A stretch of DNA of 64,000 nt from Rhodospirillum sp. GTDB lineage: Bacteria; Pseudomonadota; Alphaproteobacteria; Dongiales; Dongiaceae. The first letter of the stretch is position 1. Every line of letters begins with the position of its first letter. Location of the stretch: contig PNKY01000001.1 in NCBI GenBank assembly GCA_013822765.1, positions 434,001 through 498,000 on the forward strand, written 5' to 3'. Position numbers and translations under genes: made by a program. The notes below the pieces were generated by a model. It did no database searches. It saw only the letters and a list, made by a program, of their open reading frames with translations, and was not told where the DNA came from. Positions 49,887 through 59,121 of this stretch are shown here, piece after piece.

Positions 49887-50351
49887 ATGGCCAAGCAGCT
49901 GTTGATCGTCGCCCACGTGCCTTCGCCCAACACGCGGCACCTGCGCGACGCGGTGGTGGCCGGCGCGGCCCGGCCGGAGATTGCGGATGTCGCGGTGCGC
50001 GCGCTGACCCCGTTCGAGGCGTCGGCCGATGACGTGCTGTGGTCGGACGCCGTCATCCTCGGCACCACCGAGAATCTCGGCTACATGAGCGGTGCGCTGA
50101 AGGATTTTTTCGACCGCACCTACTACTCCTGCCTCGATAAGACCGAGGGCAAGCCCTATGCCCTCTACATCCGAGGCCGCCATGACGGCACCGGCACGCG
50201 GCGCGGCGTCGAGACCATCGTGACCGGGCTGCGCTGGCGGGCGGTGCAGCCGCCCCTTATCCTGCGCGGCGACTGGCAGGAGAGCTTCATCGCGCAGTGC
50301 GAGGAACTCGGCGCATTGATGGCGGCCAGCCTGGACACGGGCATCATCTAG
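49887..50351 (+). CDS. Flavodoxin-fold NAD(P)H-FMN reductase family protein
   Basis: This 154-residue protein has a flavodoxin-like fold with the FMN phosphate loop AHVPSPNTRHL at the N-terminus and the segment GTTENLGYMSGALKDFFDRT near residues 65-84 typical of NADPH-dependent FMN reductases. It probably shuttles electrons to a quinone or other acceptor. The ATG at 49887 was chosen because it gives the first beta strand MAKQLLIVA; the longer frame overlaps the control region. The function of the neighbours gives no further hint. Confidence 0.8.
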   Translation: MAKQLLIVAHVPSPNTRHLRDAVVAGAARPEIADVAVRALTPFEASADDVLWSDAVILGTTENLGYMSGALKDFFDRTYYSCLDKTEGKPYALYIRGRHDGTGTRRGVETIVTGLRWRAVQPPLILRGDWQESFIAQCEELGALMAASLDTGII

Positions 50352-50444
50352 CCACCCAGACGGTCGTTGCAAATTACCCATGAATCCGCGAACCTCTGGC
50401 CGCGGGGGAGTGAAGCGCTGGGCAGCGCTTTTGGAGGGGGTGCC

Positions 50445-51668
50445 ATGCAGGCTTTGTCGCCGCGCTGGGCTGTCCTGGCATTGTCGCTCGTCTTGACTGG
50501 TTGCGCTGCGCTGACGCGTGATCCGCCGGTTCCACCGCCGATCTCGCGCGCGGCGCCGTTCGATTTCAGGCAGATCCGGTTTCTTCCGTTCGAGGACGGC
50601 GCCACGATCCGGGAGACCATCGAGCGGTCTTTCCGGGAAGAAACCCCCGAAAACTACACGACCGGACCGGGCGGCGAGCGGGTCTACAACTACCTCGCTG
50701 TGTCCGGGGGTGGCTCGGACGGGGCATTTGGCGCGGGCCTGATCAACGGCTGGACGGAGAACGGCTCGCGTCCTCACTTCAAGATCGTCACCGGCGTCAG
50801 CACCGGCGCGCTGATCGCCCCCTTCGCATTCCTGGGGCCCGACTACGATGACGAATTGAAGGCGTCATACACCACCGTCGACTCCAATCGCATCTTCATC
50901 CCGCGCGGGATCCTGCCGCTGTTGTGGTCGGAGGCCATGGCTTCCACCGAACCGCTCGAGGAACTCATCAGCACCTACATGACCGAGGCGGTCATCGACG
51001 CCATCGCCGCAGAACACGCCAAGGGCCGACGGCTCTATGTCGCCTCGACCAATCTTGATGCGGAACAGCCGGTGATCTGGGACATGGGCGCCATCGCGTC
51101 GAGCACGAGTCCGGACCGGATGAAACTGTTCCACAAGGTCCTGTTGGCTTCCGCGTCCATTCCCTCGATGTTCCCGCCGGTCTTCATGGACGTTACGATT
51201 GAGGGCAAGAAGTACCAGGAGATGCATGTCGACGGCGGCGTATTCATGCAAAGCTTCTTTGTCGGTTCCCTCGTCGACCTGCCAAAGACGATCCGCACCG
51301 CTCATCCCGATTATACCGGCAAGGTCGAGCAGCACCTCTACGTCCTCCGCAATGGCTGGGTCTCTCCCAGCCCGCAGCCGGTGCAGCGGGCTCTGCCGAG
51401 CATTTCGATGCGTGCGATCCTCTCGATGCTCAAGGTCTCGGGGGTCAACGATCTATGGCGTCTGTACCTCACGACTAGGGATGACGACGTCCAATTCCAC
51501 TATGTCGCGATCCCGGCCGACTACGTGCCGTCGACCATCGAGCAGTTCAACGAGGCCGAAATGAACCGCGAGTTCGACTACGGTCACGAGATGGCGGTGA
51601 AGGGAATTCCGTGGCGGACCGCGCCGCCCGGCTATGCCGCGCCGCAGGGCGCCGTCGCTCCGGAATAG
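50445..51668 (+). CDS. Patatin-like phospholipase lipoprotein
   Basis: This 407-residue patatin-family lipase has a lipoprotein signal (LVLTGC, Cys at about residue 20). The oxyanion motif is SGGGSDGAFGAGL. The nucleophile Ser119 is in GVSTG and the catalytic Asp263 is in HVDGG. It would be anchored to a membrane facing the periplasm and hydrolyse phospholipid or lipid esters. The ATG at 50445 follows TTGGAGGGGG. It is followed by the DUF4105 gene with an 8-bp gap, suggesting co-transcription. Confidence 0.92.
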   Translation: MQALSPRWAVLALSLVLTGCAALTRDPPVPPPISRAAPFDFRQIRFLPFEDGATIRETIERSFREETPENYTTGPGGERVYNYLAVSGGGSDGAFGAGLINGWTENGSRPHFKIVTGVSTGALIAPFAFLGPDYDDELKASYTTVDSNRIFIPRGILPLLWSEAMASTEPLEELISTYMTEAVIDAIAAEHAKGRRLYVASTNLDAEQPVIWDMGAIASSTSPDRMKLFHKVLLASASIPSMFPPVFMDVTIEGKKYQEMHVDGGVFMQSFFVGSLVDLPKTIRTAHPDYTGKVEQHLYVLRNGWVSPSPQPVQRALPSISMRAILSMLKVSGVNDLWRLYLTTRDDDVQFHYVAIPADYVPSTIEQFNEAEMNREFDYGHEMAVKGIPWRTAPPGYAAPQGAVAPE

Positions 51669-51676
51669 GCACGGGC

Positions 51677-52735
51677 ATGTCGGCTGCCTTGCACAAGCCA
51701 GCCCATCGCTCGATCTTCGCGCGGTGTCTGCGATGGCTCGGCCTTGGCCTTGCCTGGCTGGTTGTTCTGGTCCTCGTTGGATGGGCTGTTGCAGCGTTGG
51801 CGATCGATCTGCCGATGCCGGCGCTGCGGCTGCCGGTCGCGATCGTGTTCGGCGTCGCGATCCTTGTCGCCATCGTCTTCGTGCGGGGCGTGGGACGCAA
51901 GCTCCTGGCCTGCGTCGTCGGATTTGTTGCGGTGCTGGCCTGGTGGCTCACCATCAGCCCATCGAACGATCGCGCGTGGCAGGGCGACGTCACGCAGACG
52001 CCGTGGGCCGAGATCGACGGCGATCGCGTCACCATCCACAACGTGCGCAATTTCGACTACCGCGCGGAGTTCGACTACACGGTGCGGTGGGAGCATCGCA
52101 CCTACGACCTGTCGCAGATCCGCGGGGCGGACATCTTCCTCACCTATTGGGGCTCGCCGTGGATCGCCCATCCGATCGTCAGCTTCCAGTTCGGCGATGA
52201 TCAGCACGTCGCCTTTTCGATCGAGACGCGGAAAGAGGTGGGCGAGGAATACTCGGCCTTCAAAGGCTTCTTCCGGCAGTATGAGCTCATCTACATCGTC
52301 GCCGACGAGCGCGACGTGATCCGCCTGCGCACCAACTACCGCGCGGGCGAGGAGGTCTATCTCTATCGCACCGTCGCGACGCCAGAGGCGGCGCGCGGCA
52401 TCTTCCTCGACTACCTGCGCAGCGCGAGCGAGATGCATCAGCAGCCGGTCTTCTACAACGCGCTGACCAGCAACTGCACGACCAACATCCGCATCCACAC
52501 CAAGGGGGCGGCGGGCGACCGCTTCGCACCCTGGGACTGGCGCCTCCTGCTCAACGGCAAGAGCGACGAGTTCGCCTATCAATACGGGCGTTTCGCCAGC
52601 GGCGACCTGCCGTTCCCGGCCCTGAAGCACCAGGCGCACATCAACGATGCGGCGCGGGCGGCTGACCAGGCGCCGGACTTCTCAGGGCGCATTCGACAGG
52701 GCCGTGTCGGGTTCACATCTGCTGCGGTGCAATAA
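51677..52735 (+). CDS. DUF4105-family membrane protein
   Basis: This 352-residue protein has three N-terminal membrane helices (about residues 20-45, 50-70 and 75-95), then a periplasmic DUF4105 domain. Family features are the segment DIFLTYWGSPWIAHPI, the FKGFFRQYELIYIVADERDV stretch, and ALTSNCTTNIRI near residue 270 with the conserved NCT. DUF4105 proteins are peptidase-fold proteins thought to act on lipid or cell-envelope substrates. Coupling with a patatin lipoprotein supports an envelope role. The ATG at 51677 is favoured by the first hydrophobic segment. Confidence 0.88.
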   Translation: MSAALHKPAHRSIFARCLRWLGLGLAWLVVLVLVGWAVAALAIDLPMPALRLPVAIVFGVAILVAIVFVRGVGRKLLACVVGFVAVLAWWLTISPSNDRAWQGDVTQTPWAEIDGDRVTIHNVRNFDYRAEFDYTVRWEHRTYDLSQIRGADIFLTYWGSPWIAHPIVSFQFGDDQHVAFSIETRKEVGEEYSAFKGFFRQYELIYIVADERDVIRLRTNYRAGEEVYLYRTVATPEAARGIFLDYLRSASEMHQQPVFYNALTSNCTTNIRIHTKGAAGDRFAPWDWRLLLNGKSDEFAYQYGRFASGDLPFPALKHQAHINDAARAADQAPDFSGRIRQGRVGFTSAAVQ

Positions 52736-52786
52736 AATTTCGCGAATTGACTCGGAATAGCAATCGAATTAGCGTTTTGATCGAAA

Positions 52787-52807
52787 CTGGTATGACAGGT
52801 ATACCAG
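52787..52807. promoter_or_regulatory. NanR-like GntR operator
   Basis: TGGTATGACAGGTATACCA (52788-52806) contains direct repeats of GGTAT spaced like the Escherichia coli NanR sites (TGGTATAACAGGTATA). It is also an inverted repeat with 7-bp arms CTGGTAT and ATACCAG. It lies 19 bp before the GntR start. Confidence 0.6.
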
Positions 52808-52825
52808 CCTAAGACCGCGCGACTT

Positions 52826-53533
52826 ATGACTGTCATCCGCCGCCGCAAGTTGTACGAAGACATCGCCCAACACCTGGAGCAGCGCATCCGGGACCAGGAT
52901 GTCGCGCCCGGCGACCAGCTGCCGTCCGAGCGCGACCTGATGCGCGAATTCGGCGTCGGCCGCCCCGCGGTGCGCGAGGCGCTGTTCCATCTGCAGAAGA
53001 TGGGCCTAGTGGAGCTGCGCTCCGGCGGCCGGGCGCGCGCGACGCGGCCGACTCCCAAGATGGTGGTCGAATCCCTGGCGGGCAGCGCGCGCTACCTGCT
53101 GGCGGAGCCGGACGGGGTGCGGCATTTCCAGGAGGCGCGTTCGTTCTTCGAGATGGGCCTCGCGCGCTATGCCGCGGAGCATGCGACCGAAGAAGACCTG
53201 CGCGACCTGCGCGACGCGCTGGAGGCGAACCGCCAGTCGCTCGGCGACCTCGCCAAGTTCGAGAAGACCGACGTCGAGTTCCACCACATCCTCGCGGTCA
53301 TTCCGGGCAACCCGATCTTCGAGGCGATTCACGCGGCCATCGCCGAATGGCTGGTGGAGCAGCGCCACGTCACGCTGACCTATCCCGGCGCCAACGAGGT
53401 CGCCTACGAGTTCCACCGGCAGATCTACGAAGCGATCGCGTCACGCGATCCAGACGCCGCCGAGCGCGTGATCCGCGCGCACCTTGATCAGGTGGCCGAG
53501 CTGTATTGGCGGGTGAAGGGGGGCGGGGAATGA
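52826..53533 (+). CDS. GntR/FCD-family regulator, NanR-like
   Basis: This 235-residue protein has a winged helix at about residues 8-75 (QLPSERDLMREFGVGRPAVR, then SGGRARATRPTP) and an FCD sensor domain at about 90-230. In the FCD domain the metal-binding histidines are likely in VEFHHILAVIPGNP and in YEFHRQIYEAIAS. The family is close to NanR. The matching GGTAT direct repeat upstream supports self-regulation and control of the whole sugar-acid run that follows. The gene overlaps the next gene by ATGA. Confidence 0.92.
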   Translation: MTVIRRRKLYEDIAQHLEQRIRDQDVAPGDQLPSERDLMREFGVGRPAVREALFHLQKMGLVELRSGGRARATRPTPKMVVESLAGSARYLLAEPDGVRHFQEARSFFEMGLARYAAEHATEEDLRDLRDALEANRQSLGDLAKFEKTDVEFHHILAVIPGNPIFEAIHAAIAEWLVEQRHVTLTYPGANEVAYEFHRQIYEAIASRDPDAAERVIRAHLDQVAELYWRVKGGGE

Positions 53534-53838
53534 AGGGCTTCGTCATCATGGTCGATTTCCGGCTGAAGCCCGGCGCCAAAGCCTCGTTCCGCCGCCTGAT
53601 CGACGACAACGCCCGCGCCTCCTGCCGCGACGAGCCGGGTTGCCGCCGCTTCGACGTGATGGAATCGCCGGGCGAGGCCGACCGCATCGTGCTGTACGAG
53701 ATCTACGACGATCGCGCGGCGTTCGGCGCGCATCTCAAGACCAGGCATTTCGCGACCTTCAACGAGGCGAGCGCGGCGCTGGTCGTGGACAAGAAGGTTG
53801 CGGAACTGGATCTGGTTTGCGAGGGATCGGCGGCCTGA
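53530..53838 (+). CDS. ABM-domain protein (YgiN/LsrG-like)
   Basis: This 102-residue protein adopts the dimeric ferredoxin-like ABM fold. It has the opening strand KGFVIMVDFRLKPGAK, ARASCRDEPGCRRFDVME in the middle, and EIYDDRAAFGAHLKTRHFA near residue 60. Members act as quinol monooxygenases or as isomerases and epimerases of small sugar-like molecules (LsrG). In this operon an isomerase or decarboxylation-helper role on an open-chain sugar acid is possible. The start overlaps the GntR stop. Confidence 0.88.
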   Translation: MKGFVIMVDFRLKPGAKASFRRLIDDNARASCRDEPGCRRFDVMESPGEADRIVLYEIYDDRAAFGAHLKTRHFATFNEASAALVVDKKVAELDLVCEGSAA

Positions 53839-53874
53839 AATCGCCGGTCTTCGATAAGAAATCACGGGGAGGAT

Positions 53875-54660
53875 ATGATGGCTGAAGCGGGCTTGAAGGC
53901 GATGGCGCGTACCAGGACGGTGAAGCTCGGGCACTTCATCGTGGAGTTCGCCACGCCCGGCATCGGCCACATCATGAAGAACGCCGGCTGCGAGTTCGTG
54001 CTGTTCGACCTCGAGCATTCCGGCTTCGGCTTCGAGACGGTGAAGAGCGCCATCCGTTATTTCGAGGCGGCCGGCATCGCGCCGATCGTGCGCGTGCCGT
54101 CGAAGGAATACCACCACATCGCGCGGGCCTGCGACATGGGGGCCGAAGGCATCATGCTGCCGATGGTGGGCAACGCCAAGGAAGCGCGCGCGATCCTGGA
54201 CTGCATGAAGTATCACCCCGAGGGCAAGCGCGGCGTGGCGCTCGGCGTCGCGCACGATGCCTACACCGGCGGCGCGGTGCCGAAGAAGCTGGCCGCGGCG
54301 AACCAGAAAACCACTTTGTTCTGCCAGATCGAGACGGCGGAGGGCGTGAAGAACGCCGATGCCATTGCGGCAGTCGATGGCGTCGATTGCCTGTGGGTCG
54401 GGCATTTCGATCTGTCGGTCTCGCTCGGCATTCCCGGCGAGTTCACCAATCCGAAATTCATCAAGGCGATCGACACGGTGGTCGCGGCTTGCCGCAAGCA
54501 CAAGAAGGCGCTTGGGCGCCTGGTGCCAAACGTCGAGACCGGCATCGATTTCTACAAATGGGGCTTCGATTTCATCTGTTATTCCGGCGATGTGTGGGTC
54601 CTGCAGAATGCGCTGACCGAGGCGGTCGCGCTGCTCCGCGCCGGCTGCAAGAAACGGTGA
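53875..54660 (+). CDS. HpcH/HpaI-family aldolase
   Basis: This 261-residue class II aldolase cleaves or forms C-C bonds of 2-keto acids, giving pyruvate and an aldehyde. Family segments: FVLFDLEHSGFGFETVK, RVPSKEYHHIARACDMGAEG, the metal-ligand Glu in CQIETAEGV and the Asp in GHFDLSVSLG. Two adjacent ATGs (53875 and 53878) follow a strong GGGGAGGAT site. In the operon it likely handles a 2-keto-3-deoxy sugar acid together with the following dehydrogenase. Confidence 0.9.
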   Translation: MMAEAGLKAMARTRTVKLGHFIVEFATPGIGHIMKNAGCEFVLFDLEHSGFGFETVKSAIRYFEAAGIAPIVRVPSKEYHHIARACDMGAEGIMLPMVGNAKEARAILDCMKYHPEGKRGVALGVAHDAYTGGAVPKKLAAANQKTTLFCQIETAEGVKNADAIAAVDGVDCLWVGHFDLSVSLGIPGEFTNPKFIKAIDTVVAACRKHKKALGRLVPNVETGIDFYKWGFDFICYSGDVWVLQNALTEAVALLRAGCKKR

Positions 54661-54666
54661 GGCACC

Positions 54667-55716
54667 ATGGCTGACAAGTTCCGCGTCGCATTGTCGGGGG
54701 ATTTCAAGAAGGCGGATGGCTCGCCGACCTTCCCGGATTTCGACGTGGAGCCGTTGCGCAAGGCGCCGGGCGTCGAGGTTGCCTATATCGACGCATCCAA
54801 TCCGGTGCGCGCGGACCAGATCGCCGATTTCGACGCGCTGATCCTGCTGATGCCGCGCTTCGCGCGCGAGAGCATCCATCCCAATGGTCGCCTCTCCGTG
54901 GTGGCGCGCTTCGGCGTCGGCTACGACAATGTCGACGTGCCGGCCTGCACCGAGGCCGGCATTCCCTTGGTCATCACGCCCGACGGCGTGCGCCGGCCGG
55001 TAGCGGTCTCGATCATCACCTTGATGCTGGCGCTGACCGGCAAGCTGTTGATCAAGGACAAGCTGACCCGCGGCGGTCCCGAGACCTTCAACAAGCGCGT
55101 CGACCATATGGGCGTCGGCCTGGTTGGCCGCACGCTCGGTTCGATCGGCATCGGCAACATCGGCGCCGAGCTGTTCCGCATGGCCAAGCCATACGACATG
55201 AAGTTCATCGCGCACGATCCGTTCGCCGACAAGGCGGTGGCGGCGGAACTGGGCATCCAGCTGGTCAGCATGGAGGACGTGTTCCGCCGCGCCGACGTGC
55301 TGTGCGTGAATTGCCCGCTGACGCCCGAGACCAAGCATCTGGTGAATGCCGAGCGGCTGGCGCTGATGAAGCCGACCGCGTATGTCATCAACACCGCGCG
55401 CGGGCCGATCGTCGATCAGAAGGCGTTGACCAAGGTTTTGACCGAGCGCCGCATCGCCGGCGCCGGCCTGGACGTGCTGGAGTCCGAGCCGCCCGATCCG
55501 AACGATCCGATCCTCAAGCTCGACAATGTGATCCTGGCGCCGCACGCCTTGTGCTGGACTGACCAGTGCTTCGCCGGCAACGGCGCGGCCGACGTGAAAG
55601 CCGTGCTCGACATCCAGCATGGCCGGGTGCCGCGCGGCGTGGTCAACCGCGCCGTCGTGGATCAACCGCGCTTCAAGGCGCGGCTCGACGCCTATCGCAG
55701 CCGCTTCGGCGGCTGA
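54667..55716 (+). CDS. D-2-hydroxyacid dehydrogenase
   Basis: This 349-residue NAD-dependent dehydrogenase of the D-isomer-specific family has the Rossmann motif GSIGIGNIGAELFRMAKP near residue 158. The catalytic Arg lies in TARGPIVDQKAL, the Glu in LDVLESEPPD, and the His in LAPHALCWTDQC. It probably oxidises or reduces a 2-keto/2-hydroxy intermediate, for example tartronate-semialdehyde or hydroxypyruvate. The gene follows the aldolase stop by 6 bp. Confidence 0.91.
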   Translation: MADKFRVALSGDFKKADGSPTFPDFDVEPLRKAPGVEVAYIDASNPVRADQIADFDALILLMPRFARESIHPNGRLSVVARFGVGYDNVDVPACTEAGIPLVITPDGVRRPVAVSIITLMLALTGKLLIKDKLTRGGPETFNKRVDHMGVGLVGRTLGSIGIGNIGAELFRMAKPYDMKFIAHDPFADKAVAAELGIQLVSMEDVFRRADVLCVNCPLTPETKHLVNAERLALMKPTAYVINTARGPIVDQKALTKVLTERRIAGAGLDVLESEPPDPNDPILKLDNVILAPHALCWTDQCFAGNGAADVKAVLDIQHGRVPRGVVNRAVVDQPRFKARLDAYRSRFGG

Positions 55717-55805
55717 AAAAAGAATCCCGAGCGGGCCGCTGGCGGCCGGCAAGGGGATAACAAGGCGACCGCCGCCGCGCGATCGCCGCAAACGGGAGAG
55801 AGACC

Positions 55806-57248
55806 ATGAGGCTGATCAACAAAGTGTCATGGGTGGGCGCCATCGCCGGGTTGGCGATCTCGTGGGCGTCGGCCGCAATGGCACAGAGCGCGGCGGAAAC
55901 CGCCGTGAAGGAAGCGCAGAAATACCGCGGTCAGACCATCACCATCGCCTGGGAGGCAGGCCTGCAGGCCCTGGATCCACTGAACTTCTCGGGACCGAAA
56001 TGGGAAGAGCTGACCGGCATCAAGGTGAAGGTGGTGGAACTGCCGATCGCCGAGATGTTCACCAAGATCATGCAGGAGTATCGGGCCGGCACCGGCGCCT
56101 ATGACGCGCTCAACGTCGTGCCCGCCTGGATGCCCGACCTCGCCAATGCCGGCGCGCTGGAAGTGCTCGACCCCTATGTCGAGAAATACGGCTATGCGGC
56201 CGAGCTGCAGACCATCGCGCCGACCTATCGCGACAACCAGATGAAGGTCGATGGCAAGATCTACGGCTTCCCCGACGATGGCGACGTCTTCGTCTTCTAC
56301 TATCGCAAGGACATCTTCGGCGAGCAGGCGAACAAGGACGAGTTCAAGGCCAAGTTCGGCTACGACCTCGCCCCGCCCAAGACCTGGAAAGAGTTCGCCG
56401 AGATCGGCCAGTTCCTGACCGACAAGTACCAGCCGAAGATGTACGGCGCGGCCTTCTTCCGCCAGCCGCCCTACGGCATGTTCATGTTCCAGGAGCGCTT
56501 CCGCAACGAAGGCGGCAAGTTCTTCGATCCGGAAACGATGAAGGCGACCATCAACAGCGACATCGGCGTGAAGACGTTCGAAGGCATGCGGGCCGAGAAC
56601 AAGTTCATGCCGCCGGGAGTCGAGCAGTTCGGCTTCGTCGAGAACTTGGCCGCCTTCCTGCAGGGCCAGACGGCGATGACGATCTCCTGGCCGCCCTATG
56701 GCCGCTGGGCCGCCGGCTACGGCACCGACGAGGAGGTACTGAGCTGGGTGCCGAAATCGACCATCGCCGGCAAGGTCGGCTATGCCTTGCCGCCGGGAGG
56801 CCATCCGCAGCTCGCCGCCGGCTTCGCGCTGTCGGTCGCTTCGACCAGCAAGAACAAGGACGCCGCCTACCTGTTCATCCAGTGGCTGAACAGCGAGGAA
56901 GTGAGCATGCAGCGCGTGCAGCTGCCCTACGCGCTGCGCGATCCGTTCCGGGATTCGCAATTCACCAGCCCGGAATATCTGTCCAAGTGGCCGGATGCGA
57001 AGGACTATCTCGCCACGCTGGGCGAAGGCGCCAAGACCGGCCTGCTCGACCTGTCACTGCTGCAGACCGACAAGTACGAGGAGGTTCTGCGCCAGTCGAT
57101 CAGCAGGCTGTGGACCGGCGAGGACGCCAAGGCAATCCTCGATGACGCCGCGGGCCAGTGGGATGCGATCACCGAGAAAATCGGGGTCGACAAGCAGAAG
57201 GCCGTGTATCAGGCTTGGGCTGCAAAGTCGGGCGCCTATCCGCAATAG
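55806..57248 (+). CDS. ABC sugar-binding protein (family 1 solute-binding)
   Basis: This 480-residue periplasmic protein has a signal peptide of about 27 residues ending AAMAQS. It is a SBP_bac_1-type sugar-binding protein with the segments YDALNVVPAWMPDLANAGAL and KIYGFPDDGDVFVFYYRKD near residue 155, and LQGQTAMTISWPPYG near residue 280. The start codon follows GGGAGAGAGACC. It supplies the two permeases and the ATPase that follow. A 12-bp hairpin follows its stop. Confidence 0.92.
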   Translation: MRLINKVSWVGAIAGLAISWASAAMAQSAAETAVKEAQKYRGQTITIAWEAGLQALDPLNFSGPKWEELTGIKVKVVELPIAEMFTKIMQEYRAGTGAYDALNVVPAWMPDLANAGALEVLDPYVEKYGYAAELQTIAPTYRDNQMKVDGKIYGFPDDGDVFVFYYRKDIFGEQANKDEFKAKFGYDLAPPKTWKEFAEIGQFLTDKYQPKMYGAAFFRQPPYGMFMFQERFRNEGGKFFDPETMKATINSDIGVKTFEGMRAENKFMPPGVEQFGFVENLAAFLQGQTAMTISWPPYGRWAAGYGTDEEVLSWVPKSTIAGKVGYALPPGGHPQLAAGFALSVASTSKNKDAAYLFIQWLNSEEVSMQRVQLPYALRDPFRDSQFTSPEYLSKWPDAKDYLATLGEGAKTGLLDLSLLQTDKYEEVLRQSISRLWTGEDAKAILDDAAGQWDAITEKIGVDKQKAVYQAWAAKSGAYPQ

Positions 57249-57275
57249 GGCGTTCGGCAGTCACCTAACACCGCT

Positions 57276-57306
57276 CGCCCCGTCCTGCCGCGCGCAGGGC
57301 GGGGCG
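57276..57306 (+). terminator. Intercistronic hairpin after the sugar-acid SBP gene
   Basis: CGCCCCGTCCTG (57276-57287) and CAGGGCGGGGCG (57295-57306) pair over 12 bp, with one G-U wobble, around a 7-nt loop, 28 bp past the SBP stop. It has no T-tract. This is the third such element in the window in the same position relative to a solute-binding gene. Confidence 0.65.
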
Positions 57307-57344
57307 CAGGGGTGACGGCGACATCAGGGGGACGCGTCACGGGC

Positions 57345-58271
57345 ATGAGCGAAAGCGCAACATCGACAATGATTGGGGCGGGCGGCGTCGCCACACCCGC
57401 CGGCCATGCGCCCGATCGCTTCTTCAAATACTGGCTGATCGTACCAGCGATCTTCTTGCTGCTGCTGGTCGGCCTGTTCCCGCTGATCTACTCACTGGTG
57501 GTGAGCTTCCAGAACATTACCATGATGGAGGTCGACACCTCCTTTGCGGGCTTCATCCACTATGCGCAGCTCTTCAAGGATGCACGCCTGTGGCAGGCGC
57601 TGCTCCACACCTTCATCATCACGATCATCGCGCTGCCGCTCGAGCTGGTGCTCGGGCTGCTGATGGCGCAGCTGTTCCTGGAGCGCATGCCGGGACGGCA
57701 GATTTTCGTCTCGCTGCTGGTGCTGCCGACCGTGATATCGCCGATCGTCGCGGGCGCCACCTGGCGGCTGATGTTCGACAACCGCTATGGCCCCGTCAAC
57801 CAGATCATCGGCTGGTTCGCGGGCGAGCCGATGACCATCCTGTGGACCGTCAACCCCAACCTCGTCTACCCGTCGATCTTCATCTGCGAAGTGTGGCAGT
57901 GGACGCCGTTCATGTTCCTGATCCTGCTCGCGGCCCTGTCCAACGTCGACAAGTCGCTGACCGAGGCGGCGGAAATTGACGGCGCCGGCTACTGGCGCAC
58001 ATTCTTCAAGATCGTGCTGCCCTCGATCTGGCCGGTCATGGCCATCGCCATCCTGATCCGCGGCCTCGACCTGGTGCGCATTTTCGATGTGATCTGGGCG
58101 CTGACCCAAGGCGGGCCGGGCACCATGACGGAGTCGATCTCGGTCTATACCTATGTCCAGGGCTTCCAGCAGTTTGAGACCAGCTATACCGCCGCCATCG
58201 CCTTCCTGGTGATCGCGCTGCTGACGGTGATCGTCACCTGGGCCATCCGTCGCATGGGGCTCGCGAAATGA
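57345..58271 (+). CDS. ABC sugar permease 1 (UgpA/MalF type)
   Basis: This 308-residue protein has six predicted helices and the EAA loop [20 protein letters not shown] near residue 206 that contacts the ATPase. A cytoplasmic tail of about 25 residues precedes the first helix. I chose the ATG at 57345; a GTG 11 codons upstream (57312) is an alternative and lies just beyond the hairpin. The gene overlaps permease 2 by ATGA. Confidence 0.91.
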   Translation: MSESATSTMIGAGGVATPAGHAPDRFFKYWLIVPAIFLLLLVGLFPLIYSLVVSFQNITMMEVDTSFAGFIHYAQLFKDARLWQALLHTFIITIIALPLELVLGLLMAQLFLERMPGRQIFVSLLVLPTVISPIVAGATWRLMFDNRYGPVNQIIGWFAGEPMTILWTVNPNLVYPSIFICEVWQWTPFMFLILLAALSNVDKSLTEAAEIDGAGYWRTFFKIVLPSIWPVMAIAILIRGLDLVRIFDVIWALTQGGPGTMTESISVYTYVQGFQQFETSYTAAIAFLVIALLTVIVTWAIRRMGLAK

Positions 58272-59110
58272 CACCGCATGCTCCCTTCCTGCGCCGGCCC
58301 GGCACCCAGCTGACGCTCCGTTACATCGTGGCGATCGCGCTCACACTGTTCTTCATCTTCCCGGTCTATTGGCTGTTCATCATCTCGTTCAAGACACCGG
58401 ACGAGATCTTCGCCTTTCCGCCGGTCTGGTATCCGGAGAGCATCCAGTTCGCCAATTACCGCGTGCTGTTCAAGGACGGCGATGCCGAGACGGTGTGGAA
58501 CAGCCTCATCCTGGCGGGCGTCAGCACGGTCATCGCGATGCTGCTGGGCACCATCTGCGCCTACAGCTTGGTTCGGTTCAAGACCGGCGGCGAGAATCTG
58601 GCGGTCTGGATCATCTCGCAACGCATGATGCCGCCGATCGCGATCGCGTTCCCGATCTTCCTGCTCTACGTGTTCTTCGGCTGGGTGGATTCCTTTCACG
58701 GCCTCATCATCCTCTATACCGCCTTCAGCCTGCCGTACGTGATCTGGATGATGCGCGGCTATATCGAGGACCTGCCGCTGGAGCTGGAGGAAAGCGCGCT
58801 GGTCGACGGCTGCACGCGTTGGGAAGTGCTGTGGAAGGTGGTGTTCCCGATGGTGCGCTCGGGCCTGTTCGCGACCGCGGTATTCACTTTCGTGTTTGCG
58901 TGGAACGACTTCCTGTTCGCGCTGGTGCTGACGCGAACCGAGGTCATCACCTACACCGTGCAGGTCACGCATTATTTCGGCGGGCAATCGAATTTCTGGG
59001 CCAAGATCGCGGCCATGTCGGTGCTGGGCACCATCCCGGTGTTCTTCACCGTGGCGACGCTGCAGCGCTACCTGGTGCGCGGCATCTCCATGGGCGCGGT
59101 CAAAGGGTAA
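58268..59110 (+). CDS. ABC sugar permease 2 (UgpE/MalG type)
   Basis: This 280-residue permease has six helices and the EAA-type coupling segment [21 protein letters not shown] near residue 178. It has the short N-terminal cytoplasmic tail typical of MalG-like partners. It forms a heterodimer with permease 1. Its ATG overlaps the previous stop. The ATPase gene follows by 11 bp. Confidence 0.92.
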   Translation: MTPHAPFLRRPGTQLTLRYIVAIALTLFFIFPVYWLFIISFKTPDEIFAFPPVWYPESIQFANYRVLFKDGDAETVWNSLILAGVSTVIAMLLGTICAYSLVRFKTGGENLAVWIISQRMMPPIAIAFPIFLLYVFFGWVDSFHGLIILYTAFSLPYVIWMMRGYIEDLPLELEESALVDGCTRWEVLWKVVFPMVRSGLFATAVFTFVFAWNDFLFALVLTRTEVITYTVQVTHYFGGQSNFWAKIAAMSVLGTIPVFFTVATLQRYLVRGISMGAVKG

Positions 59111-59121
59111 GGGCAGGGCAA

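Noticed and set aside
53488-55791. Open frame of 767 codons on the minus strand
   Set aside because: It runs antisense through the HpcH aldolase and the hydroxyacid dehydrogenase, which have clear catalytic motifs on the plus strand.
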